Positions 1-5,808 of a stretch of DNA of 7,898 nt are shown here, one piece after another; the stretch's first letter is position 1; every line of letters starts with the position of its first letter. Origin of the DNA: Candidatus Nanoanaerosalina archaeon (GTDB lineage Archaea > Nanohalarchaeota > Nanosalinia > Nanosalinales > Nanoanaerosalinaceae); NCBI GenBank assembly GCA_022729285.1, contig JALDAI010000032.1:1-7898 (forward strand). Reading direction: 5' to 3'. The notes under the pieces are model-generated. The model was not told the origin of the DNA. It did not search any database and saw nothing but the letters and a program-made list of their open reading frames with translations. A program made the position numbers and the translations under genes.

Positions 1-257
1 GAGTTAACAAGGAAAACATCAAGGTAAGGGTTAGAGAACAAACTCTTTCAATTTCGGCACAAGGAGATAAAGAAGTTAAAGAGGAAGGAAAAGGATACAT
101 CAGAGTTGAAAGAAGCTCTAAGAGTTACTCAAGAAGTATCCCTCTTCCTACATCAGTGGTTTCCGGGTCTGCTAAGGCGAAGTATGAGAACGGTGTCCTG
201 ACAGTTGAAATGGATAAGAAGGAAAAAAGCACTGATTACAACGTGGAAGTGGAGTAA
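1..257 (+). CDS. hsp20: Small heat-shock protein (Hsp20/alpha-crystallin family), 3' part
   Basis: The open frame enters from the left edge (first full codon at base 3) and gives 84 residues up to a TAA at 255-257. Seen: the core of an alpha-crystallin domain. A strand region with SYSRSIPLP comes first, then the family signature YENGVLTVEM (visible residues 61-70), where GVL is the conserved turn of the domain. The C-terminus ends in V-E-V-E, which fits the short I/V-x-I/V motif that docks into neighbouring subunits of the oligomer. Family knowledge: such proteins are ATP-independent cytosolic holdases that bind unfolding proteins under stress. The N-terminal arm, the start codon and the promoter lie outside the window. 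The gene converges on the PriS-like gene, and their ends overlap by 22 nt. The family call is firm; substrate and regulation cannot be read from this piece. Confidence 0.9.
   Translation, partial: VNKENIKVRVREQTLSISAQGDKEVKEEGKGYIRVERSSKSYSRSIPLPTSVVSGSAKAKYENGVLTVEMDKKEKSTDYNVEVE
223..228 (-). terminator. T6 tract after the PriS-like gene
   Basis: Read on the minus strand, six T's begin 8 nt after the PriS-like stop codon. They are the complement of the Lys-rich codons near the end of the Hsp20 gene. Archaeal RNA polymerase can terminate at T-tracts without a hairpin, and none is seen here. Plausible but unproven. Confidence 0.35.
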
Positions 258-1129
258 AATCCATCTCCCTCTTCTTTCTCTTTATTAAAAAATTCCGGAC
301 GGCTCTTTTGGTAAAGTATTTTTAAAGGACTTGTTAATTCAAAGAGTTTTACACGGATAACTTTTCTACCTGTAACCCCGTTCAAAGATCCCGGGAGCCA
401 AGTTACATCGTTTGAATGTTCTTTACCGTTAATATCTATAGGGAACCTTTTTGACAGTTTGTTGAATAGCATATCTCTCTGGTAATCGTCCATGTAAAAA
501 GCTTCTTCATCCAATACATGTACATCAAATCCTATCCCGTTGAAAAACATTATTACGGTTTCAAAGTTTCTTCTTAAGAACTTGTACAGATCTTTTGTCT
601 TCTCAGCTGTTTTCTTAAAACACTCTTCACAGAAAATATACTGTGAAAGCCTTCTTCCGGCTAATTTTTCTCTTTTTTCCTCACATTTACAGCCCTCCAT
701 CCCATTATCTTTCCCAGAAGTAACGCCGTCAGTATCCACAGCTGTACTGAAATCGGTAGTGGTAGTAGTAGGTTGTAGATGGAAAACTAGCTGTTTCCCG
801 TCAGGCTTCTCCCATATAGAGTTTGTTTGCTGTTGATCATGTTTGTAAACTCTTAAATCGTAGTATAAGTCTTCCGGAACGTACCTTATAACTTCCTCTT
901 CAAGGTCTTCAAATGATTCGTAACTGTCAAAAGAAACTAGTTCGCCTAAGTGCTTTTTGTGAATAGGCCTATACCTTGTGGTCTCAGTACCTACATCTGC
1001 TACTAGCACAGGCTTGTCCCACATAAACTTTAGCCACCTAACTTTTTCTAGCCCGAACTCTTCTTCATAAAACTTTTTTCTCTCTTCAAAAGTAGGTGTT
1101 TCCAGTTCACCGGGAAAAAGTTCGCTCAT
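236..1129 (-). CDS. PriS-like protein (DNA primase small-subunit relative), probably catalytically inactive
   Basis: A 297-residue intact frame that follows the order of archaeal primase small subunits. Seen: an N-terminal region ending VPEDLYYDLRVYKH (84-97), like the PRHVYYSxxxYxxP region of PriS; a strand QLVFHLQP (113-120) where PriS has LVFDxDAD; a zinc-knuckle pattern C147-x-C149...C167-x-x-C170 followed by a helix; MFFNGIGFDVHV (194-205), like VFSGGRGYHVHV; and WLPGSLNGVTG (244-254), like RLPGSLHGxTG. By this alignment the DxD pair becomes H117/Q119, the third Asp becomes H238, and the nucleotide-binding Ser and His of SGxxGxH become N197 and D202. Only about 40 residues separate the last two motifs, so the helical subdomain usual there is missing, and the C-terminus is short. 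A Thr/Asp/Ser/Gly-rich linker fills 120-146. Homology is likely; loss of activity is inferred. There is no SD, so it may be leaderless. Alternative: D132-T-D134 in the linker could be a displaced DxD. Confidence 0.68.
   Translation of the reverse strand: MSELFPGELETPTFEERKKFYEEEFGLEKVRWLKFMWDKPVLVADVGTETTRYRPIHKKHLGELVSFDSYESFEDLEEEVIRYVPEDLYYDLRVYKHDQQQTNSIWEKPDGKQLVFHLQPTTTTTDFSTAVDTDGVTSGKDNGMEGCKCEEKREKLAGRRLSQYIFCEECFKKTAEKTKDLYKFLRRNFETVIMFFNGIGFDVHVLDEEAFYMDDYQRDMLFNKLSKRFPIDINGKEHSNDVTWLPGSLNGVTGRKVIRVKLFELTSPLKILYQKSRPEFFNKEKEEGDGFYSTSTL
266..286 (+). terminator. Pyrimidine/T-rich stretch after the Hsp20 gene
   Basis: A C/T-rich run starts 9 nt after the Hsp20 stop and ends in T-rich sequence. 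It has no hairpin and lies inside the 3' part of the opposing PriS-like gene. It resembles other archaeal T-rich termination regions; the evidence is composition only. Confidence 0.3.
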
Positions 1130-1235
1130 ACAAACAGTTTATTAACCCAACTGTAAATTACTTTCGGATTTTTTTACTCTAAAAACGGCAAAGGTTGAAA
1201 AACAATCGCCACAAATACTTCTTAAGTGACCACCA
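1130..1235. promoter_or_regulatory. Divergent promoter region, PriS-like gene / 73-aa membrane protein
   Basis: These 106 bp separate two divergent starts. For the plus-strand gene, an AT-rich element at about 1211-1219 (ACAAATACT) lies some 21 nt before ATG 1236. For the minus-strand gene, TAATTTAC (reverse complement of about 1152-1159) lies about 26 nt before ATG 1129. Neither start has a convincing SD. The distances suit TATA boxes of leaderless or nearly leaderless transcripts, but both boxes are weak matches. Confidence 0.4.
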
Positions 1236-1457
1236 ATGTTGAAAATTATTAAAGAAATAATACTTCATCTTTCGGATCAACTAGGTATTTTAAGTACTTT
1301 AGGAGCAGGTATCGGTGGTGCAGGTCTTTCAAGTCTTTTGATAACCGGGGCACCTCTCTTAAGCGGCGACTTTTTAGCCGTAGTTATCGGGCTTTTCCTA
1401 ATAATTTTAGACTATTTCATAGTTTTTCCGAAGGAGAAAGATGAAAAAGAATTATAA
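1236..1457 (+). CDS. Small hydrophobic membrane protein, 73 aa, unknown function
   Basis: I do not recognise this protein. Seen: a short amphipathic N-terminus (MLKIIKEIILHLSDQL), then a glycine-rich hydrophobic stretch at about residues 17-42 (LGAGIGGAGLSSLL), a second strongly hydrophobic segment at about 46-64 (FLAVVIGLFLIILDYFIVF), and a charged tail (PKEKDEKEL). This suggests a two-pass membrane protein, or one firm helix plus a re-entrant or weak one, with the tail probably cytosolic. There is no cleavable signal peptide or catalytic motif. The ATG at 1236 has no SD; a weak TATA-like element lies about 21 nt upstream, which suits a leaderless start. The next recognisable gene, serS, begins 149 bp downstream on the same strand, so co-transcription is possible. 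The frame is short but has a coherent membrane-protein composition, so I think it is real. Confidence 0.6.
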   Translation: MLKIIKEIILHLSDQLGILSTLGAGIGGAGLSSLLITGAPLLSGDFLAVVIGLFLIILDYFIVFPKEKDEKEL

Positions 1458-1606
1458 AAGATGAACCCAATTTTAATTTATGCAAGGGTTTTATCGCCAA
1501 TCACAGTAGTTTTGGAAAAACTTCTTTCTAGTTTTATCTATAAGGCTGAGCTAGTTTCTACTGTAAAGAATTTTTTTGAGAGCCCTTACCGAAATAAGGT
1601 GGAATT
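1458..1606 (+). promoter_or_regulatory. serS upstream region with TATA-like box, T7 tract and Shine-Dalgarno
   Basis: A TATA-like element TTTATCTATAA lies at 1533-1543. Initiation about 25 nt downstream would give a leader of roughly 40 nt. A T7 tract at 1571-1577 could end transcripts from the 73-aa gene or lie in the serS leader. AGGTGG at 1597-1602 is a good SD, 4 nt before the serS ATG. A 50-codon frame (1461-1613) also spans this gap, but support for it as a gene is weak. Confidence 0.4.
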
Positions 1607-2872
1607 ATGTTAGACATAGAATTATTTAGAGAAAATCCTGAAAAAATAAAGAAATCTGAAAAACGTAGAGGAAAAACTACCGAGAGAGTGGACAAAGTAG
1701 TGGAGCTCGATAAAAAATGGAGAAAGACACTTCAAAAAGAGGAAGAGCTTAGAGAAAAGAGAAACAATGTTACAGATATTGTAGCTGAGAAAAAGAAAAA
1801 AGGTGAATCCGCTGAAAAAGAGATTAAGGAGATGCAGGAAGTTAAAAAAGAGATTAAAAGACTTTCTGATAAGCAGGAGGAGCTTTTGGAGAAAAGGGAT
1901 GAGCTTCGGTACCAGGTAGGTAATATTTTACATAAGTCAGTTCCTAACGGAGATGGTGAAGAGGATAACAAAGAGATAAAGGTCTGGGAGCCTGAGGAAG
2001 GTAAGAAAGAAGACGGAAGGTTGGCTGCCGATGTCCTTGAAGAAGCTGACCTTGTCGACACAGAGAAAGGAGCTGAAATCGCAGGTGAGCGAGGTTACTA
2101 CCTTAAAAATGATTTGGTAAAGCTTAACTGGGCTCTGCAACAGTTCGCTATGGACCTACTTATTGAAAAAGGTTTCACGCCTTTCCAAACGCCTTACTTG
2201 ATGAAGAAAAAGTATATCGAAGCAGCTGCTGAATTAGAGGACTTCCATGAGCAGCTTTACAAGATGAGTCGTTCTGACAAGTATCTGATAGCTACTTCTG
2301 AACAGACTCTTGCGACATACCATTACGACGAGATTTTACAGCCGGAAGAGCTGCCTAAGAAGTACGCAGGTTTCTCCACTGTTTTCAGAAGAGAGGCCGG
2401 GAAGCACGGAAAGCAGACAAGAGGTATCTGGAGAGTCCACCAGTTCGAAAAGATTGAGCAGTACATATTTGCTGAACCAGAAAACAGCTGGGAGATGCAT
2501 GAAGAGCTTTTAGCTAATGCTGAAGAAGTTGTGCAAAAACTTGGACTGCCTTACAGAGTTGTAAATGTTTGTACCGGAGATATGAACGACAACGCTGCTA
2601 AGAAGTACGACATAGAGGTTTGGAGACCTCCTCTTGGAGAGTACGGTGAAATCGTTTCATGCAGTAACTGTACAGACTACCAGGCTAGAAAGGTTAAGAC
2701 AAGGATTAGAAGATCTGATGAAAACGAAGTTGTTCATTCTCTGAATGCGACAGCTTGCGCTACACAAAGAGTGATGACAGCAATTGTTGAGAACAACCAG
2801 ACAGAGAAAGGGATAAAGATTCCTGAAGTACTTCAGGACTACATGGGAGGTCAGGAGTATATCAAGGTATGA
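1607..2872 (+). CDS. serS: Seryl-tRNA synthetase (class II)
   Basis: Charges tRNA(Ser) with serine in the cytosol using ATP; 421 residues is normal for the common, zinc-independent SerRS type. Seen in order: the N-terminus MLDIELFRENPEKI typical of SerRS; a long Lys/Glu-rich two-helix coiled coil (about 27-105), the arm that grips the tRNA(Ser) long variable stem; then the class II catalytic domain. That domain shows ATSEQTLATYH (229-239, the TSE loop used in serine binding), motif 2 FRREAGKHGKQTRGIWRVHQF (260-280), the conserved EIVSCSNCTDYQAR (348-361), and motif 3 NATACATQRVMTAIVEN (380-396) with its ATP-binding Arg388. Start: ATG 1607 has an SD (AGGTGG) 4 nt upstream and gives the expected family N-terminus. 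A strong hairpin plus T-tract follows the TGA. Nothing is missing or fused. Confidence 0.97.
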   Translation: MLDIELFRENPEKIKKSEKRRGKTTERVDKVVELDKKWRKTLQKEEELREKRNNVTDIVAEKKKKGESAEKEIKEMQEVKKEIKRLSDKQEELLEKRDELRYQVGNILHKSVPNGDGEEDNKEIKVWEPEEGKKEDGRLAADVLEEADLVDTEKGAEIAGERGYYLKNDLVKLNWALQQFAMDLLIEKGFTPFQTPYLMKKKYIEAAAELEDFHEQLYKMSRSDKYLIATSEQTLATYHYDEILQPEELPKKYAGFSTVFRREAGKHGKQTRGIWRVHQFEKIEQYIFAEPENSWEMHEELLANAEEVVQKLGLPYRVVNVCTGDMNDNAAKKYDIEVWRPPLGEYGEIVSCSNCTDYQARKVKTRIRRSDENEVVHSLNATACATQRVMTAIVENNQTEKGIKIPEVLQDYMGGQEYIKV

Positions 2873-2891
2873 TTTTTTACTCGACCTAAAA

Positions 2892-2922
2892 GGGTATAAC
2901 AGTGTTATACCCCTCTTTTTTT
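2892..2922 (+). terminator. Hairpin plus T-tract after serS
   Basis: GGGTATAAC (2892-2900), loop AGT, then GTTATACCC (2904-2912) form a perfect 9-bp stem. CTC and seven T's (2916-2922) follow, starting 20 nt after the serS stop. The layout is that of a bacterial intrinsic terminator and would end serS transcripts before topA. The same palindrome lies about 29 bp upstream of the topA TATA box, so an operator role is an alternative. Confidence 0.7.
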
Positions 2923-2940
2923 ACCTGAAAAGTTCCGTTG

Positions 2941-2950
2941 TTTATATAAA
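2941..2950 (+). promoter_or_regulatory. TATA box of topA
   Basis: TTTATATAAA is the best TATA-box match in the window. Its centre is about 30 nt before ATG 2975, which puts initiation within a few bases of the start codon. No SD precedes that ATG, so topA probably has a leaderless mRNA or one with only a few leader bases. Confidence 0.7.
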
Positions 2951-2974
2951 ACTGAACCGTGTTTTGAATAATTA

Positions 2975-5002
2975 ATGCCTAAAGTACTTCTTGTTGCGGA
3001 AAAGCCGAGTGTAGCGGGAAAACTCGCTAAAGCTCTTGGAAATTATTCTGTTTTTAAAAACTACGGTGTTACTAATTATAAATTAGATACTGAGCTAGGT
3101 GAGTTAATAATAGCTCCTGCAGTAGGCCATATGTACAGCTTAGAGCAGAAAAGTGATGGCTGGGACTACCCTGTTTTTGATGTGGAGTGGGTTCCTGCTT
3201 ATGAGTCAGATAATTCTGCTAAGTATGTTAAGAAGTATGTTAACAACATGAAAAAAGTTGCTGAAGGCGCTGACTACTTTATCAACGGATGCGACTTTGA
3301 TATAGAAGGATCTGTTATCGGATTTAATGCTATAAAGTTTTCTGGAGGAGATGATGCGGAAATTAAGAGGATGAAGTTCTCTACTCTAACTGATTCTGAT
3401 CTCCAGGAAGCTTTTAATAACCTTAATGAGTTCGACTCAGGTCAGACTGAGGCAGGTATTACTAGGCACGTTCTTGACTGGTATTACGGTATAAACCTTT
3501 CTAGAGCTCTTATAAACGCTGTTAAGTCTCAGAACAGGTATAAGAGCCTGTCAACCGGTAGGGTGCAGGGTCCTGCTTTAAAGGTTTTAGCTGATAAGGA
3601 GAGAGATATTGAGAAGTTTGAGCCTGAGGACTACTGGGAAATCTACCTTTACTCTCAAGGTTTGGAGGCTCAACATGTTGAGGACAAGTTCTGGGATGAG
3701 GAGAAGGCTAAAAAGGTTGTTGAGATCTGTGGCGACAGTGATGCTGTTGTTGCTAGTGTTAACAGGAGAAAGTACAAACACAATCCTCCTGTCCCTTTCA
3801 ACCTTACAGGACTTCAGAAAGCTGCTTACAGACAGTTCAATATAAATCCTAAACAGACTCAGCAGATAGCTCACAACCTGTATGAGAGCTCTCTAATATC
3901 TTACCCTAGAACCAGTTCTCAGAAGCTTCCTGCAAAGCTTGGTTACAAAAGTATAATCACTAAGCTGAAGAAACAGGATGATTATGAAGAGCTGGCAGGA
4001 AAGCTTTTGGATATGAAGAAGTTAAGCCCTAGACAGGGTAAGAAGAAGGATGAAGCACACCCTGCTATCCATCCAACAGGTCTTGCTCCTAGTAAAAACC
4101 TTTCTAAAAAGGAGAGGAAGGTTTACGACCTTATTGTTAAACGGTTCTTCGCTACTTTTGGTAAGCCTGCTGTAAGGCAGAGCTTGAAGATCAGGCTTGA
4201 TGTCAATGGTGAGGAGTTTGATGCTAAGGGTAAGAAAACTCTTGAGAGGAACTGGTACAACCTTTATGAACCGTATGTTAAGACGAAAGAGGTTGAGCTG
4301 AGAAAGGTTGAGAAGGGTCAGAAGATATCTGTTGACCGTATTGAGATGGTTGATAAGGAAACTCAGCCTCCTAAAAGGTTTACTCAAAGCTCTCTTGTTT
4401 CTGAGCTTGAGAAGAAGGAGCTCGGTACTAAGGCTACTAGGGCTCAGATTGTTGACTCTCTCTACAATAGGAAGTACATTAAGGAGAGCTCTCTAAAGGT
4501 CACTGACCTAGGTATGGCTGTTGTTGAGAGCTTGGAGGAGAACTGTCCTGAAATCTTGTCTCCTGAGTTAACTCGTAACTTTGAGGAGGAGATGGAACGT
4601 ATCAGAAACGGTGATACAAGCCGTGAAGATGTACTTAAGAAGGCTGAGGATACTTTGAAAGATGTTTTGAAGAAGTTTAAGGATCGTGAAGAGGAGATCG
4701 GTAAGGGTCTTGTTGAGGCTGTTGATAGTCAGAGAAAAAGGGAGAACCAGTTAGGTCCTTGTCAGGAGTGTGAAAACGGTACTTTAAGAATTATTAGAAC
4801 TAAGAACGGCCGTTTTGTCGGTTGTAGTAGTTATCCTGAATGTGATAACTCCTATCCTCTGCCTAGGAAAGGTAAGATAAAAGGTCTGAAAAATGCTTGT
4901 GAGGAGTGTGGAAAACCTCGTATAAAGGTTTCTAGAAAGGGTAGAAAGCCGTATTACATGTGTATTGATCCTGACTGTCCTACTAAAGATGATTGGGATT
5001 AA
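2975..5002 (+). CDS. topA: DNA topoisomerase IA, archaeal type, with two C-terminal zinc ribbons
   Basis: Relaxes negatively supercoiled or resolves single-stranded DNA by cutting one strand through a 5'-phosphotyrosine link; acts on the chromosome. Seen in the 675 residues: an N-terminal Toprim domain with the catalytic Glu in VAEKPSVA (E9) and the metal-binding D107-F-D109-I-E111; a DNA-gate region with STGRVQGPAL (193-202); the active-site Tyr310 in LISYPRTSS (307-315); and the conserved HPAIHPTG (362-369). At the end are two Cys4 zinc ribbons: C596/C599/C617/C623 and C642/C645/C663/C668. CDFDIEGS instead of the bacterial TDPDREGE is usual for archaeal TopA. There is no helicase domain, so it is not a reverse gyrase. 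The start follows a strong TATA box with no SD. The stop overlaps the stop of convergent radB. The gene looks complete and functional. Confidence 0.95.
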   Translation: MPKVLLVAEKPSVAGKLAKALGNYSVFKNYGVTNYKLDTELGELIIAPAVGHMYSLEQKSDGWDYPVFDVEWVPAYESDNSAKYVKKYVNNMKKVAEGADYFINGCDFDIEGSVIGFNAIKFSGGDDAEIKRMKFSTLTDSDLQEAFNNLNEFDSGQTEAGITRHVLDWYYGINLSRALINAVKSQNRYKSLSTGRVQGPALKVLADKERDIEKFEPEDYWEIYLYSQGLEAQHVEDKFWDEEKAKKVVEICGDSDAVVASVNRRKYKHNPPVPFNLTGLQKAAYRQFNINPKQTQQIAHNLYESSLISYPRTSSQKLPAKLGYKSIITKLKKQDDYEELAGKLLDMKKLSPRQGKKKDEAHPAIHPTGLAPSKNLSKKERKVYDLIVKRFFATFGKPAVRQSLKIRLDVNGEEFDAKGKKTLERNWYNLYEPYVKTKEVELRKVEKGQKISVDRIEMVDKETQPPKRFTQSSLVSELEKKELGTKATRAQIVDSLYNRKYIKESSLKVTDLGMAVVESLEENCPEILSPELTRNFEEEMERIRNGDTSREDVLKKAEDTLKDVLKKFKDREEEIGKGLVEAVDSQRKRENQLGPCQECENGTLRIIRTKNGRFVGCSSYPECDNSYPLPRKGKIKGLKNACEECGKPRIKVSRKGRKPYYMCIDPDCPTKDDWD

Positions 5003-5700
5003 AGAATTTCTTCTTCTCTTTTTTTATCCGGTTTAAATATTCCTTTGTCTTTTATAACAAATCTTTCATGTATCCCTTCAGGCCTTGATCTGTGTTTTTT
5101 TAGAACTGCTTTCCTGATACTATGTTTTTTTGTCTCTAGTTTAACTAAACACTTGGACCAGTAAGTTGGCACGTCTTTACCCACCATCTTTACTTCGTCG
5201 GTTTCAAACGATGAGTAGACCTGGTTTGTAACTATTATAGGTAAATCTTTCTTCCTCGCTATTTTTGAAAGCACTGATAACTGTTTTGAAAGCTCTCTGT
5301 TAGTTTCTGGAGCTTCTTCTTGTAGTTCTATTCTGTAAAGTGATACTAGTGAATCTACTATAACTAGATCTATGTTTTCCTGGTCGGTTTTTTCTTCTAG
5401 TTTTTTGAATAGTTCTTTCTGTTCTTCAAAAGTTGTTGGTTCGGTTAGAACTAGGTTTTCAAGTCCTTCTTCATCCCCGTATATCTGTACAAACCTTTCG
5501 GTTGAGAAACCTCCTTCGGTATCTATGAAAAGCGCTCTACCGCCTTCTTGTATACATGATGCTGCGGCTTGTACGCAGATATTGGTTTTTCCTGTTCCTG
5601 ATGTCCCGTAGAAGTTTGTTATAACTCCGTGCTCCACTCCTCCTTTTAGAAGGCTGTCTAACGGTTCGCTTTTAAGCTCCATTCTACGGGTTTTTCCCAT
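4999..5700 (-). CDS. radB: RadB, RecA/Rad51-family recombination protein
   Basis: A RecA-fold ATPase known as a RadA paralog that assists homologous recombination in Euryarchaeota and relatives. Seen in 233 residues: Walker A GTSGTGKT (32-39), the DTEGGFSTERF strand-loop (60-70) with the likely catalytic Glu62, and Walker B LVIVDS (112-117). VTNQVYSS (158-164 region) is the stretch matching the RecA L2-side strand, and GKDVPTYWSKCLVKL (174-188) resembles the YWSK segment typical of RadB. The helix-hairpin-helix N-terminal domain of RadA is absent and the length suits RadB, so it is not a truncated RadA. Two starts are possible: the ATG at 5700 has a TATA-like ATAAAAAAATAA about 26 nt upstream and no SD, and an ATG six codons later gives an N-terminus (MELKSEPLDSLL) that also fits the family. 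It is convergent with topA; their stop codons overlap. Confidence 0.93.
   Translation of the reverse strand: MGKTRRMELKSEPLDSLLKGGVEHGVITNFYGTSGTGKTNICVQAAASCIQEGGRALFIDTEGGFSTERFVQIYGDEEGLENLVLTEPTTFEEQKELFKKLEEKTDQENIDLVIVDSLVSLYRIELQEEAPETNRELSKQLSVLSKIARKKDLPIIVTNQVYSSFETDEVKMVGKDVPTYWSKCLVKLETKKHSIRKAVLKKHRSRPEGIHERFVIKDKGIFKPDKKREEEIL
5019..5025 (+). terminator. T7 tract after topA, inside radB
   Basis: Seven T's preceded by a C/T-rich run begin 17 nt after the topA stop. They are the complement of the Lys/Glu codons at the radB C-terminus. There is no hairpin. With no intergenic space, this is the most likely end point for topA transcripts. Confidence 0.45.
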
Positions 5701-5808
5701 ATTTTAACTATTGTGTTGTTATTTTTTTATGAGTTACATAAATCAGAATATTTTTTGTTTAGGTATACAAAAAAATATTTAATACTTTATCCCCTCATAA
5801 TTCACCTA
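5701..5808. promoter_or_regulatory. Divergent promoter region, radB / 109-aa gene
   Basis: This is a very AT-rich 108-bp gap. For radB, a TATA-like element (complement of about 5719-5732) is centred some 26 nt before its start. For the 109-aa gene, TATTTAATAC (about 5776-5785) is centred about 28 nt before ATG 5809. Neither start has an SD, so both transcripts are probably leaderless. An imperfect inverted repeat, AATATTTTTTG (5747-5757) and CAAAAAAATATT (5768-5779), lies between the two boxes. Confidence 0.5.

Noticed and set aside
540..836. A 98-codon plus-strand frame opposite the PriS-like gene
   Set aside because: It is antisense to a frame with recognisable motifs; its product has no coherent features.
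236..1129. Reading the PriS-like gene as a broken pseudogene
   Set aside because: There is no internal stop or frameshift, and zinc-knuckle and LPGS motifs are intact, so a maintained but inactive protein is more likely than recent decay.
1134..1154. Inverted repeat ACAGTT / AACTGT before the PriS-like gene
   Set aside because: Only 6 bp per arm with a 9-bp spacer in AT-rich DNA; expected by chance.
3587..4496. Several frames of 60-120 codons on both strands within topA
   Set aside because: All lie inside the conserved topoisomerase frame, have Leu/Ser- or Arg-rich shadow compositions and no promoter or SD.
4999..5700. radB as a truncated radA
   Set aside because: It lacks the helix-hairpin-helix domain, but length and the YWSK segment match RadB, and the frame is complete with its own promoter-like element.
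5713..5808. Upstream extension of the 109-aa gene to a 141-residue protein
   Set aside because: The extra part overlaps AT-rich divergent promoter DNA with TATA-like elements and gives an atypical Phe/Tyr/Leu-rich N-terminus; ATG 5809 is better placed.
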